The notes beneath the pieces were generated by a model. It saw only the letters and a program-made list of their open reading frames with translations, was not told the origin of the DNA and did no database searches. Below are positions 49,401 to 54,399 of a DNA stretch of 64,000 nucleotides, piece by piece. Origin of the DNA: Alentia gelatinosa (lineage: Eukaryota > Annelida > Polychaeta > Phyllodocida > Polynoidae). The DNA is taken from assembly GCA_950022655.1 (NCBI GenBank), contig OX465580.1, positions 3,085,122 through 3,149,121 of the forward strand. The letters are read 5' to 3'. The number at the start of each line of letters is the position of its first letter. Within the stretch, counting starts at the first letter, position 1. Made by a program: the position numbers and the translations under genes.

Positions 49401-51870
49401 TTGGCAAGCATCAATCTGCCCCAATACGTAGACTTGCAGGTTCTGCTTAGCAGTATACCACACTATGGCTACATGCTGACCATGACACTCTGTTTGATTG
49501 CAGCCTTCAAACTAGGCACAGCAGCCACATCAAGCAGACCACAGACGCGTGCCTTTTCATCCGGCCAGCCAGCGGCTGCACCTCCAACTGTAGCTGCAGC
49601 CGAAGCCCCGCGACTCTCCGCAACCAAGATCGCCATGGACCTGCTGCGAGAACGGGGCATCTTCGGCCTGTATAGAGGGATGGGTGCCACATTCCTCAGA
49701 GATGTCACATTCTCTGCTATATACTTCCCTCTGTTTGCTCACTTTAACAAACTGGTGAGTTGACTGATGAACCTACCTAGCATGATGCTTCCTGACACTA
49801 ATCAATGTCTGCTTTAAAAAACAAGTTAGTTAAGTGGGTGAACCTACCCAGCAGGATACATTCTACAATACTACTTCTGAACACCAATTTACACAGAAAG
49901 AAGGATGTTTACTGAGTGCAGATAATAAAAAGATGACTCGTGGAGTGAGGTTATCGATACTAAATAGATTTCTTGACAAAAAAAGAAATTTAAATCTAAA
50001 ACCCTGATGTAACATTCACAGTGTGCCTCATATCAGTGGATGGTGATTTGAATGGATTTATGGTTGTTTTGTAGGGTCCACGGAGAGAGGGTTCCAACCA
50101 GGCCAAGTTCTATGTGTCCTTCGTGGCAGGCTGTGCAGCCGGCAGCATTGCTTCACTCTCTGTCAACCCTTTCGATGGTGAGTCACAGGATTCATTTGAA
50201 TTTAAGCCTATAAGATATCAATACTGTTTCCCAATTCCAACCAATCCAATGGTTGTAAAAATCAGTGTTGATATACGATACACTCGTACAGCAATCCAAC
50301 AAGTTCATCAGCCAGAATTGGTTCAGGGAATATATGCATGTCAATAAGGTTCAGGTCCACTAATTATAAACATATATCTTTGTAATGTTCAAATGTTAAT
50401 GACCAGGGATGGCAGTTCTCCACTTTTACATTTCCAGTTGATGTGATGTCTTTTCAATGTTTTCTTGTTCTCTTTGAGGCAACAAATTTCACATTGTATA
50501 ATTCTTATAGGTACATGTCTTTTATCCAGTCAAAGCTCGAGTAACAACACACTGATGTCTTATTTTGGTGATTTTGTTGTTAAACTGCATGTTTTTAAAT
50601 ATCCTGACAATCATGTAAAGAATAATAGATTTTTAATTCATAGTCCTGTTTGGGTAGTGATATATAATTAGAAAAAGAAAACCATGTTTTGGATCTAGCC
50701 TACAGAGATCGCAGCTTTCCATTGTTGCATAGAAACCTACATTTTATCCATTTTTGGTGCATACGATTCTTCTTTTTGTGTAAAACAGGGATGATACTAA
50801 ATGAGCCTTATTTCCACCAATAAAATGGTGGATTGAAACTGCTTACAAACCCTCAGGCCCAAGCTGTTGCCAACATGGACATATTTTCAACATTTTCTGT
50901 CCCTCTGATGCAGCAAATTCCACCCCAAGAATATTCTCCCTGATTTTCTAATCTTTGAGGGTTTCTCATATTCATGTGATATTGTATTACAGTTGTGAAG
51001 ACAAGGTTACAAACATTGCACAAAGCCCAAGGGGAACAAACTTACAGTGGTATCGCCGACTGTTTCATGTGAGTAAATTTCCATGAACTTCAAAATAAAT
51101 CTATCCAAGAATGTCCCAGTTATGTAGTGTATGTACAGATTAAAATATGTGGGAAATGCATCTTGCTAACTGACCAATCAGAATCCAGTATTAACTGACC
51201 AATGAATGCCTGTGACCATGTTCCAGTCTGGTGAACATGGCAAACCATGCCACCATGTGCAAGCATTTAGAACTAATGTGATGTCATTATACATTATATA
51301 TATCATTTATGATATTGTTCATATACACATTTGATTGCTACAAAATTATTCACATTTCAGGGATGTCAGTTTTCCTTGTTTCTGCGGAATTCCGTTTTTT
51401 CATTTTTGGAATAAGATATCCTTTATTCTTGTGTAAAATGAACATAACAATTAAAAATTACTCAAATCAACCATGACTCATAAATTCCCCAATTAACCTG
51501 CCTCCAGACCCATGTTCCGTAGTGGAAATGTTATTTGTATCTACTATATTTTAGGTCTTTTGGGTGTATATATAGATCTGATGTCTAACCCTGTATTGCC
51601 AGGGACATATTTCCTTGTTTTTTTCTGACCCCAACTGACATCCCTGACATTTAACAGTTAAGACAAGGTTGGAACTTTATAATTTGTCTGACATGCTCAG
51701 TTAGGAGAGTGTTTGTAATTTTCAGCAAGACCATGAAGAACGAGGGACCTCAGGCTTTCTTCAAGGGTGGTGCCTGCCGAATGATGGTCATCGCTCCTCT
51801 GTTTGGCATTGCACAGACAGTGTATTACCTTGGCGTGGCAGAATTTCTCCTTGGGGTACGCAGGAACTGA
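22291..51870 (+). CDS. SLC25A22: Mitochondrial glutamate carrier gene, exons 2-9 (join of eight exons)
   Basis: Eight GT-AG exons join without a frame break into 325 codons plus TGA. The product is an SLC25 carrier of the inner mitochondrial membrane. By family knowledge the closest type is the glutamate/H+ symporter GC1/GC2 (human GC1 is about 323 residues), which imports glutamate into the matrix. Counting from the first full codon of exon 2, the three Px[DE]xx[KR] signatures are PIDLVK (21-26), PMELLK (120-125) and PFDVVK (250-255). Each is followed by a G/RG motif ([29 protein letters not shown]). GC-type features are [17 protein letters not shown] and the Ala/Pro-rich linker before the second half of repeat 2. 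Splice phases 2,1,2,1,0,1,2 agree at every junction. Only the N-terminal residues of the coding sequence lie outside these exons. GC1 and GC2 cannot be told apart; an invertebrate co-ortholog is likely. Confidence 0.95.
22450..23445 (+). repeat. 54-bp minisatellite at the start of intron 2
   Basis: About 18 units of ATGGTTGTATATCATGATGT, TAAGATACCAGGGTTTTCCA, CCAGTGTTACTAAT, starting about 25 bp after the exon 2 donor. Some units are 53 bp. 54 is a multiple of three and the unit is open in several frames on both strands, so ORFs up to 288 codons appear; these are artefacts. Confidence 0.95.
23449..24075 (+). mobile_element. SINE-like repeat, copy 6, nearly full length (three units)
   Basis: Full order: 5' extension (GTGGACAGCAATTAACAATC, CTCGCCTCCTCGTAGTGCAG, CACAAGCATAACAAAAGTGA), tRNA-like head (GGGGAGTTAGCTTAGTGGTA), three 93-bp units, 3' body, and the tail GACATTAAATCAAACCAAC. 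This is the best copy for defining the element. Confidence 0.85.
24115..24480 (-). mobile_element. Hairpin-element relic, families N and O
   Basis: GAGAACTGAATCGAGAATCG...ATCATCGAAGCAGAGCTGAG is the N-type arm and tip. It is followed by GTTAGGAACGTAGAAATCTC and CCATGGCGTAGAATTGTCAT, the O module also seen at 28170 and 32665. Confidence 0.5.
24590..24975 (-). mobile_element. SINE-like repeat, copy 7 (reverse, one unit)
   Basis: Reading the minus strand from 24975: 5' extension, tRNA-like head with GTAGGGAGATAGCTCAGTGG, one internal unit, 3' body and an AAAC-rich tail (TTTG repeats at 24590-24615 on the plus strand). Confidence 0.85.
24976..25706. other. No gene seen; short CCCTAA-like patch
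   Basis: Intron 2 sequence. Three CCTATCCCTAA-like units near 25475-25505 are too few and degenerate for a telomeric array. The words GGGTCGAGTTC and CTCGACCCG recur in both directions at 25310-25700. Confidence 0.4.
25707..26104 (+). repeat. 40-bp minisatellite
   Basis: About ten units of TCATTCCCGCCCTATATCTA + AATGTCAGTTCACAATCAGG, some shortened. One unit reappears beyond the next elements at 26690-26720 (ATCTAAATGTCGGGTCACAG), so the array was split by the insertions at 26105-26685. Confidence 0.88.
26105..26685 (+). mobile_element. Hairpin-tipped repeat, family H, copy 1 (interrupted)
   Basis: ACTCAACATTGGGAACTCAT, GGGTGAGATAA near 26246, stem CATCTTGTTTGAATCACTAC...ATGTGATTCAAACTGGATGG, tip AGCTTCGCC (26322-26330, reverse of GGCGAAGCT). 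The right arm is split after GGGAT by a family D element and resumes as CGAGCTCTGACGTTAACTTT. The complete H copy is at 35150-35440. Confidence 0.82.
26364..26645 (-). mobile_element. Hairpin-tipped repeat, family D, copy 2, nested in family H
   Basis: It runs from ACTATGGAGAAACCAAAC to ATTAGGGGTAGGATA, with tip GAGGCGAAGCTGAG (26405-26418) and stem GATCGC...GCGATC plus ATTACTG...CAGTAAT. Comparison with uninterrupted H (35390-35400) places its ends to within a few bases, at GGGATA/GGATAC. Confidence 0.85.
26721..27435. other. No gene seen
   Basis: Intron 2. A G+C-richer patch at 27185-27430 gives ORFs on both strands without recognisable domain, splice sites or homology. Confidence 0.4.
27436..28165. 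repeat. ~265-bp tandem repeat, almost three units
   Basis: AGGGGCTCTTCCACCAACAC, ACAAGATATTGCAAG, GGTTGTCTTGCTAAATCTTG and CTTGAGGTGTCGCGGTGGTG recur from about 27436, 27700 and 27970. The 168-codon minus-strand ORF across it is made of the repeat and looks non-coding. Confidence 0.8.
28170..28390 (-). mobile_element. Hairpin-element relic, family O module
   Basis: GTTAGGAACATATAAATCTC, GGCCACTGATTGGCCAGTCG, ACGACCATGGCGTAGTATTG and the end CAGGGGTGAGATGA. Same module as 32665-33745. Confidence 0.5.
28442..28760 (+). mobile_element. SINE-like repeat, copy 8 (best-preserved tRNA-like head)
   Basis: GAGTTAGCTCAGTGGTTAGA (A box) and GGTTCGAGTCCC (B box), with ACCGGACTTGTAACCCC between them, resemble tRNA-Thr(UGU). 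The anticodon stem does not close well, so it is a SINE promoter rather than a tRNA gene. It has one internal unit (lacking its first part), 3' body and CGTAAAATCAAACCAAAC. Confidence 0.85.
28761..29146. other. No gene seen
   Basis: Intron 2, unique-looking sequence without a supportable feature. Confidence 0.4.
29147..29563. mobile_element. Foldback element with CCCTCCCACCTACTACGA ends (family Q)
   Basis: The left end GGGGCCCCTCCCACCTACTA and the right end TAGTAGGTGGGAGGGCCCCC are inverted. A second inner left end (GGGGCCCTCCCACCTACTAC, 29425) pairs with the same right end over about 40 bp to form a 135-bp hairpin. CTAATTAA/CTAAC flanks suggest a TAA target duplication. No ORF. Confidence 0.8.
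29655..30480. mobile_element. Element R, copy 1, with one end expanded into a 29-bp minisatellite
   Basis: The left end is GTTAGGGCCCACCA...GAAAGTCGGGACGTTAGGGC; a unique centre follows (29745-29985, GCATACATGTCAAATCATTA). The right end is about 17 inverted units of CGTCCCGACTTTCAGGTGGT + GGGCCCTAA. The same centre lies in reverse at 35447-35806 with only two or three end units per side. Confidence 0.85.
30481..31146. other. No gene seen; runs of G and T
   Basis: Intron 2. A G-rich run at 31024-31052 and a T run at 31099-31111. ORFs are short. Confidence 0.4.
31147..31452. mobile_element. MITE-like element with 29-bp inverted ends
   Basis: CCCAGGGACCTGTTTCAGTA+GTCTCGTGAC at the left pairs with GTCACGAAACTACTGAAACA+GGTCCCAGG at the right, with two mismatches. 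The length is about 306 bp and it has no ORF of note. Confidence 0.75.
31574..32174. mobile_element. Foldback element, family P, copy 2
   Basis: The left end CCTATAAGACACCGA and the right end TCGGTGTCTTATAGG are perfect inverted repeats. Inside are GACGGATCCGTCGGG, two GGTGTACGCACTTCACCGA-like units, and GTGTCTTATAGGTATAAGAC. Copy 1 at 7840-8235 shares the modules; 49010-49180 is a weak relic. Confidence 0.75.
32226..32429 (-). pseudogene. Fragment of a LINE reverse transcriptase C-terminus
   Basis: Sixty-seven codons and a stop on the minus strand read [20 protein letters not shown], then [20 protein letters not shown]. The pattern of Y-x-x-S-P-x-Y-R-G-x-x-x-W-x-S-L and S-x-x-x-F-K-x-x-x-K is the usual end of CR1/Jockey-type ORF2 proteins; the LINE at 36748 has the equivalent [18 protein letters not shown]. 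The rest is gone: the upstream side abuts a hairpin element at 32430. Confidence 0.7.
32805..33670. mobile_element. Repeat with AGCCTGGAAAAGCCTGG ends, itself interrupted
   Basis: GGGTTCGCACAGAGCCTGGA and CCTGGAAAAGCCTGGCATTT at the left; TGTGCCTGGAAAAAAATGCT, GCCTTGAAAAGCCTGGGATA at the right. It contains the Q-like foldback at 32972-33360. Confidence 0.55.
32972..33360. mobile_element. Foldback element with CACCTACCACGAT modules (Q-like)
   Basis: CCCACCTACCACGATTCTGG at the left, ATCGTGGTAGGTGGGACAGG inside (33060) and TCGTGGTAGGTGGTAGG at the right. CGATTGGC/GCCAATCG and AACATGTTGGAAATT give further foldback. It shares the plan and the CACCTAC-ACGA motif of the element at 29147 but little else. 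Confidence 0.65.
33746..34070 (-). mobile_element. Hairpin-tipped repeat, family G, copy 2
   Basis: ACTATCGTAAAACTGGATGA; nested stems AATCTTGGCCACCATATTCC / GGAATCCGGTGGCCAAGATT and GACTGGAGTTTGGC / GCCAAAACTTCAGG; tip GAGGCGAAGCCGAG (33839-33852). Then TTTATCCTACCC, CCAATGTTAAGCCTATGGG and GGGGTAGGATAA at 34059-34070. It ends 80 bp before exon 3. Confidence 0.85.
34151..34206 (+). CDS. SLC25A22: Glutamate carrier exon 3
   Basis: A 56-bp exon between acceptor GTGTTTCAG (to 34150) and donor GTAAGT (34207). It completes a Leu codon and encodes [18 protein letters not shown] plus one base of Gly, the matrix loop/short helix that closes carrier repeat 1. Short size and exact phase fit (2 in, 1 out) support it. 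The exon sits only 80 bp after a hairpin element (33746-34070) and 30 bp before a SINE. Confidence 0.93.
34236..34812 (+). mobile_element. SINE-like repeat, copy 9 (four units)
   Basis: A degenerate head (GCTCAGTGGTTAAGGCACTG, GTGAATTTGAGTCCCACTGC), three full units and a fourth that is shortened after ATATCAAAG, then the standard 3' body and GAACATTAAATCAAACCAAC. It starts 30 bp after exon 3. Confidence 0.85.
35150..35440 (+). mobile_element. Hairpin-tipped repeat, family H, copy 2 (complete)
   Basis: TTTATCTCACCCC, ACTTAACATTGGGAACTCGT, AGGGTGAGATAAA, then about 75 bp of nested stem (TTTAGGGTCAGAGCTC / GAGCTCTGACCCTAAA; CATCTTGTTTGAATCGC / GCGATTCAAACTTGATG) around the tip GCGGCTTCGCCTTGTGA (35350-35366). 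The clearest example of the architecture. Confidence 0.88.
35447..35806. mobile_element. Element R, copy 2 (reverse of 29655-30480)
   Basis: GGACGTTAGGGCCCACTACC / GAAAGTCGGGACGTTAGGGC at the left and GTGGGCCCTAACGTCCCGAC / GGTGGGCCCTAGCGTC at the right, with the centre (AATGATTTGACATGTATGCA) inverted relative to copy 1. End units are not expanded here. Confidence 0.85.
35905..36747 (+). repeat. 40-bp minisatellite, left part
   Basis: About 21 units of ACACTAAATAGCATCACTAC + TTTAATGGGGAGGCCCAAAA. It continues at 39781 after the LINE insertion, so the two blocks were one array of roughly 42 units. Confidence 0.95.
36748..39429 (+). CDS. LINE ORF2: endonuclease (partial) and reverse transcriptase
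   Basis: Open frame of 893 codons from the truncation point (first internal Met 36811) to TAA. Numbered from that Met: the C-terminal part of an APE-type endonuclease with GDFNINF (about 39) and SDHLPIF (about 104); the RT domain with [46 protein letters not shown] (about 481), [13 protein letters not shown] (about 538) and the catalytic YADDLVIYY (about 568). SYLGVEID and the C-terminal [15 protein letters not shown] follow. The type is CR1/Jockey-like; the exact clade is not decided. No frameshift or stop was found, so the insertion is probably young, but it lacks the endonuclease N-terminus and cannot be autonomous. It lies in intron 3 on the same strand as the carrier gene. Confidence 0.92.
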   Translation, partial: SFITHNLECLTVEIKQPHTKPMLIITLYFAHTNQIDEALERVHDLIANSLYDKHEFWLLGDFNINFLERKGANVGKINDFCRNYSLKRLINQCTRPFSKKLPCLDNILTSSVLVTNSGVINYINSDHLPIFTVRNRDRKPKQRVKITGRTYLNHTLEGLKDWIFHTYWEGFWLQDDVNEMWSFLLGVLNDYLDFYCPLKTWTATEKATLWMNQQIRSLMKDRDRASNLFRRTGLRKYLETAKSLKKEIRREIRRSKSEMFRKTLNENVGNSKKLWHEIKKLTNPRISNKPPKLIDPSTKKVIVSQESAIYMNKFFVSVGSKLAAEQQHLFQTNTSINPTVPLNRKNIDFPAPEFLIDKKELYTLLTKIVTSKSSGLDNIRSSVLKDFMNITLEQFSCLYQHCLDTGKFPDQWKLANVTPLPKIGAPSNPNNWRPISLLPVPGKIAEKLFHSYLSNHLDSNALLCEQQFGFRKEKSTIDAIFNFTNDLYTARDKKQITGCIFIDLRKAFDSVDHKLLLNKIEDLDLHKKHENWLSSYLHNRKQRVKFAENVSDWEDISYGVPQGSVLGPLLFIYFINDLNCVLCDSRFILYADDLVIYYSDPNPATVAHVLQNELNKFMNWCSGNLLTLNESKTKVCWYLPANKKKSVINFDIYANHSKLATVSSYSYLGVEIDSSLNFENQSQKILRQVNQKLFQFQKIRYLLTRQVAITFYKQAILPIFDYSSIFIDGASKKNLDKMQRLQNRALRICLNDGTRSLSNEQLHHITRTKPLKQRRAELVLMYMRKEYIKCYGSTESPDSINSNSTKDQDMTCNTVKAQLSDFEITNTNTRNMTLRSQSKLQFKMVRPHSEFLKKSPKYRGEKLWNSLPEEIQKLPCKPGFKNSIASLPNLPNL
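36748..39780 (+). mobile_element. 5'-truncated non-LTR retrotransposon (LINE) inserted in the minisatellite
   Basis: Minisatellite sequence stops after GAAACAC (36747) and resumes as AAACACTAAATAG at 39778-39790. The duplicated AAACAC may be the target duplication, or partly the A-rich tail. The element starts inside the endonuclease domain and ends GTGAAATAAAAAAA with A-rich tail (39741-39780). Its single ORF reads through intact to the stop; 3'UTR 39430-39740. Such 5' truncation is usual for target-primed reverse transcription. Confidence 0.93.
39781..40605 (+). repeat. 40-bp minisatellite, right part
   Basis: About 21 units of the same 40-bp repeat as 35905-36747. Confidence 0.95.
40893..41225 (+). 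mobile_element. Hairpin-tipped repeat, family F, copy 3 (most complete)
   Basis: TTATTACCCACCGAATACGG, a CATACTAAGCTTAC core, TCCTAGGA palindrome, GGTGGGTAATAAATACAAC, then a hairpin of TTTCGATCTGTGTGGCCGTA / TACGGCCACTCAGATCGAAA and TCTCCTTGTAGTTGA / TCAACTACGCGGAGA. The box differs from the D/E/G type, but the plan is the same. Confidence 0.75.
41226..42649. other. No gene seen; fragments of repeats
   Basis: Intron 3. AACCACCTAATACGGAATCT occurs twice (41640-41665, 41704-41729) and CAGGAGATTACTG twice (41753, 41803). No exon-like ORF with splice sites. Confidence 0.45.
42650..42890 (+). mobile_element. Hairpin-tipped repeat, family I, copy 1
   Basis: TTATCTCACCCC, TCCATAGGTTTAACATTAGG, GAGATAAAATCAGAAATAAT; tip AGCTTCGCTTTGTGAATTAC (from 42810). 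The right part GGACCAAGCTATTTTCATCT + CGTGGGTTTCC matches the reverse copy at 13040. The left stem arm is shortened. Confidence 0.7.
42980..43377 (+). mobile_element. SINE-like repeat, copy 10 (one unit)
   Basis: 5' extension (GGTGGACAGCAATTACCAAT, CTCACCTCCTCGTGGTGCAG), tRNA-like head with GGGGAGTTAGCTCAGTGGTA, one unit, 3' body, GGACGTTAAACCGCCCAAAC tail. It ends 31 bp before exon 4. Confidence 0.85.
43409..43502 (+). CDS. SLC25A22: Glutamate carrier exon 4 (helix 2)
   Basis: Acceptor CTGCTGCAG ends at 43408; donor GTAGGT starts at 43503. It encodes [20 protein letters not shown] and then [11 protein letters not shown], the second transmembrane helix and the loop to helix 3. TPEKAIKL followed by NDFFRH is characteristic of glutamate carriers. 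The preceding intron (34207-43408, 9.2 kb) holds the LINE; the following intron is 1.4 kb. Confidence 0.94.
43503..44921. other. Intron 4: AACCTATA repeat block and repeat relics
   Basis: 44035-44710 holds AAATACAGGCCTCCCA (twice), many AAACCTATATT words, and the end TACTGGAAGGCCTGCAA, a possible inverted match to CAGGCCTCC. Flanking sequences (CACCAGTAAAACAGTGGTGC, CCACACACCCTCAGCCC) belong to the family also found at 21850, 45850 and 46050. No second ORF. Confidence 0.55.
44922..45040 (+). CDS. SLC25A22: Glutamate carrier exon 5 (helix 3, signature 2)
   Basis: Acceptor TTTCGTGACAG ends at 44921; donor GTAAGG starts at 45041. It encodes [20 protein letters not shown] followed by [18 protein letters not shown]: helix 3 and the second signature, whose PMELLK with Glu in the acidic position is typical of the glutamate carrier subfamily. 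A relic ending in CTGATATCCCTG lies about 25 bp upstream of the acceptor. Fifty bases after the donor begins a segment duplicated at 62734. Confidence 0.94.
45088..46050 (+). repeat. Segmental duplication, copy 1 (intron 5)
   Basis: TTTAAAGTGGGTCGAAGTGA onward is nearly identical to 62734 onward for about 840 bp. Copy 1 then lacks about 310 bp that copy 2 has (63571-63878); both resume with GATTCAGATATGGCAGTTTT. The copy starts 48 bp after exon 5. Confidence 0.93.
45170..45490 (+). mobile_element. Hairpin-tipped repeat, family J, copy 1
   Basis: CTCATAGGCTTAACGATGGG + AACTC, GGGGGTGAGATAAATACAG, then stem TTTTGGTCAAAGAAGTCGTT...GGTGACTTTGACCAAAACTT with inner TCTCCAACTCGTTTGA / TCAAACTCGTGGAGA. 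The tip AGCTGTCTCCTTG is a degenerate GCTTCGCC. The left box is weak. Confidence 0.75.
46051..46869. other. No gene seen
   Basis: Intron 5. It starts with relics of the TGACATCCCTG-type family (GAGGCAGCAATTTCCA, ACATCCATGTC); the rest has no recognised feature. Confidence 0.4.
46870..47710. repeat. Degenerate ~115-145 bp tandem repeat
   Basis: About six diverged units with ACTAGCGGGTTTTAGGTGAT, CCATGCTTCACCCACCCATC and GTACATTCCCCATGTAAA. Length variation and indels are large, so it looks old. Not coding. Confidence 0.75.
47711..49503. other. End of intron 5, no further gene
   Basis: Mostly unique-looking AT-rich sequence. 49010-49180 resembles family P (GATGCATACACTTCACCGAC, ATTGCTCAGATGTGGGATAT). 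No exon-like ORF besides exon 6 at the end. Confidence 0.45.
49504..49754 (+). CDS. SLC25A22: Glutamate carrier exon 6 (linker, second-half repeat 2, helix 4)
   Basis: Acceptor GTTTGATTGCAG ends at 49503; donor GTGAGT starts at 49755. The 251-bp exon encodes an Ala/Pro/Ser-rich matrix linker (about 40 residues, including [18 protein letters not shown]), then [20 protein letters not shown] and [20 protein letters not shown], helix 4. An Ala/Pro-rich linker at this point is a hallmark of GC1/GC2 and absent from most SLC25 carriers, which supports the substrate assignment. It ends in phase 0. Confidence 0.95.
50075..50177 (+). CDS. SLC25A22: Glutamate carrier exon 7 (helix 5)
   Basis: Acceptor TTGTTTTGTAG ends at 50074; donor GTGAGT starts at 50178. 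It encodes [20 protein letters not shown] and then [14 protein letters not shown] plus one base: transmembrane helix 5 and the first half of signature 3. The junction with exon 8 splits a Val codon inside PFD-VVK. The intron before it is only 320 bp, the shortest in the gene. Confidence 0.95.
50993..51068 (+). CDS. SLC25A22: Glutamate carrier exon 8
   Basis: Acceptor TTGTATTACAG ends at 50992; donor GTGAGT starts at 51069. It completes VVKTRLQTL of signature 3 and encodes [16 protein letters not shown] plus two bases, the third matrix loop. Phase 1 in and phase 2 out both match. The preceding intron (50178-50992) holds weak relics of the CAGGGATGTCAG repeat family. Confidence 0.93.
51359..51651 (+). 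mobile_element. MITE with CAGGGATGTCAGTT ends
   Basis: CAGGGATGTCAGTT at the left and AACTGACATCCCTG at the right are perfect 14-bp inverted repeats, 293 bp apart. ACATTT flanks both ends directly. The CAGGG...CCCTG ends are reminiscent of hAT elements, but the 6-bp direct repeat is shorter than the 8 bp hAT transposases make, so the class is open. It lies in intron 8, 75 bp before exon 9. Confidence 0.85.
51726..51870 (+). CDS. SLC25A22: Glutamate carrier exon 9 (terminal, helix 6)
   Basis: Acceptor TTGTAATTTTCAG ends at 51725. It encodes [20 protein letters not shown] and [20 protein letters not shown] before LLGVRRN and TGA at 51868-51870. [12 protein letters not shown] is the conserved last helix of glutamate carriers. 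The C-terminal tail after LLG is shorter than in mammals and ends in RRN. A GGTACG inside the exon could be mistaken for a donor, but the in-frame stop 20 bp later makes readthrough the simpler model. Confidence 0.95.
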
Positions 51871-52216
51871 AACTTCTGCAAAACTGAAAGACACCGAACA
51901 CGCAGCTGTGACAACCTTCAGTATCGAGGGCAACCAAGTTTTCCAGAAATCATGATGGATTTTAATCTCTTGTAGAGCTAGCTGCATTCTTATCAGCTGA
52001 TTTTTCCAAATAGTCTGCTATGATAAAAGTTTAGAAGTTGAATGTGACCTCATGAGAAACAACAGAGATGAGATAAGGTTCTGTGAAAACCCTTTAAGTA
52101 GACCACCTTCTGTTCCCAATGTGAAAGGTGCATGTTATGAGGTGGTCTGCTTACCAGGGTAAACTAAACATGAAAAAGGGGATTCCACTCCAGGCCAAAG
52201 TGCCCAGAGTTGTCCC
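51871..52216 (+). other. 3' untranslated / downstream sequence
   Basis: No ORF of note after the carrier stop. It may be 3'UTR; no AATAAA was seen close to the stop codon. Confidence 0.5.
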
Positions 52217-52220
52217 TTAA

Positions 52221-52590
52221 CCCATTAGCTGCGGGTGATGCCTTAAGGCATCACCACACAGGATCGGGTGATGCCTTAAGGCATCACCAGTCCAAATCGG
52301 GTGATGCCTTAAGGCATCATTTTCCAATATTTACAAAATTATTGTTTTATGTGATAAATTAGAAAATAATTCATCAATATACATGAAACTTCCACAGAGT
52401 TTAGGTATAGGATCATATTTAAAATGTTTATGGAAATGGAAAATGATATAGAGTATCACATGTTATATATCACGTGATCAAATCATCAAATTACCATAAT
52501 GGGCCTGTGGATACCCGATCCCTAGCACTATATAGGTACTAATACCCGATCCCTATATGCATGACTGTGTAGGAGCCCGCCGTGAATGGG
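52221..52590. mobile_element. piggyBac-like MITE with TTAA target duplication
   Basis: TTAA at 52217-52220 and 52591-52594 flanks ends CCCATTAGCTGCGGG and CCCGCCGTGAATGGG, imperfect inverted repeats. Removing it restores GTCCCTTAACTGGGGTTCTG, which fits the dispersed repeat seen at 58800 (GTCCCTTAAGCAGGGTTCTA). TTAA duplication is the known signature of piggyBac transposases. Near the left end are three copies, 33 bp apart, of the palindrome TGATGCCTTAAGGCATCA (the third ends ATCATT). Confidence 0.8.
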
Positions 52591-52594
52591 TTAA

Positions 52595-54399
52595 CTGGGG
52601 TTCTGCTAAACTCGTTACAGGTTTCTGGTGCTGAAGTTCTTCATTGCTGTTTGTTTGTCACAAGCTTCCCTCGATGCCTCAGAGAAAGGAGATTGTTCAC
52701 CAAATACGAGAGATATGTGTTCACTTGGGTGTGTGACTGTTTGCTGTAGTACACTTGTGTAGTACAAATATATACCCAGCAGTCACACACCGCTTTACCA
52801 AAAGGGAATAACCACCTTCTTATTTTGGTATTTTTACTTAACCAGGATATAATCCGGACTTTTGTCATTCCAAGCCAGGATGTGGTATCTTCTGTAAAAA
52901 GTAACCGAAAAGTGTTAAGAACAGTAAATCATAATGTGTATACAGCTATTTATGGAAGTAGGGTGAAAATCTTAACACCTGCTAGAGTATTTTAGATGGA
53001 GCACATATTTTCCGAGCAACCCGGAATGGGTGGTTATCATTGCTGTGATTTTATCAGTTGGTGTGGCAGTCCAGGCCAGTTTAATTCCAGGATGTACAGC
53101 TGGACAAAAATGGAGATGAAATCGTCTCATTTTTCTCATTTACCAAAGAAAGAATGTGCAATATTCATTCAGTCAGTAGTTTCTCAGGCAAGTGTTTGGC
53201 ACACTTTGCTAAAAGGTCATAGAAGTCAGTCTTGGTCACATGACATTTAGCTAGCCACCTCCATAGTCTAATTTTCCCTAGAAAATACCTAACACCATGT
53301 AGATAATGGGGGAGTTCCAATTTGGCCAATGTACTACTTCCTGTAAATGATGTCAAAAGTCATGAAAACATCGTCATTGTTGTGCACAGTAGATTTATTG
53401 CTGGAAAAGTGGCAAGTGTTACAAATAATCATAAAACACTCTGTACACTTTGATTCCTATATCCAAGCTACTGGCACAAAATGAACATCACTTATCTAAA
53501 ACAGTTAGAATAGGATGATTCAGTAGAGAGGAAACCAAGCCCTAAATACTGTAATCTGGGTACTTTTTGCACATAGACGAAGCCGGTGTCTTTAATATAT
53601 CACTGATCACTGCACTAAATACAATGCCAAGTCTAAACAAATAGTCTAAACAAATAGATAGATCTCTAACTTGGATTTAGTTGGGTTTTTTTAATTGTCT
53701 AAAATCAAAATGTTTCAAGGTGTCATGTCAGCCATGCAATGTCGCAGTTTATGCCAGAGAATACTATGCGGAAACTTGGTGCACATCCTTGTATGTCAAA
53801 AATGTGTGGTACCAATCAGATGCATCTGATTATCGAATTACAAATTCAACCTATTTTCTTTTAGTAACAACACCAAAGATATCTACTTGTAATTTGTTAA
53901 TTTAAGCAGTGTAGTCATGATGGGCCATGCACTAAAGTCATATCAAGTAATAGTGTAGGACATTGTGTTAGTGCATACAGTGCAGTGTTCAGTAGATCTC
54001 CAACCTTCTCACCCCTAGAGACAGCAGTGCACAATGTTTCCTGCTTAAGTGTGTGAAATTTCCCTAGTGTTATAACAGAAAAAAGCATTTAACATAGAAA
54101 ATTGACACTGTAAATCTCTTTGTAAAAGGAGGAATAATTTTCAGTAGATTAGAAGTTTGTCTAGTACCTGTATTGTAGTACTTGACGTTAGGTCACTTCT
54201 TTCTTTTCTGGTAAGGAGATGAAAATATTGTCCATGCTTAATAAGATGTAGAAAACAATATGTCTGTCTTAAACAGTATTTCACTTAACCTTCGATGATT
54301 TTCTATGTATTTTAGAGTATTGCAGCTTCATATTTCACAACTTGACATTGTTATTGTAGCTGATGTTTCTTAAAAAGGTCTTCATAGAAAAAAGATATC
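52595..54399. other. Downstream sequence, no gene seen
   Basis: Short ORFs only. A foldback pair near 52715-52790 (ACTTGGGTGTGTGACTG... with AGTCACACACC, and TAGTACACTTGTGTAGTAC between) is the only structure noted. Confidence 0.45.

Noticed and set aside
51841..51860. GGGGTACG as a splice donor in exon 9, which would imply a further exon
   Set aside because: The in-frame TGA follows 14 bp later, the protein end matches family length, and no matching downstream exon was seen.
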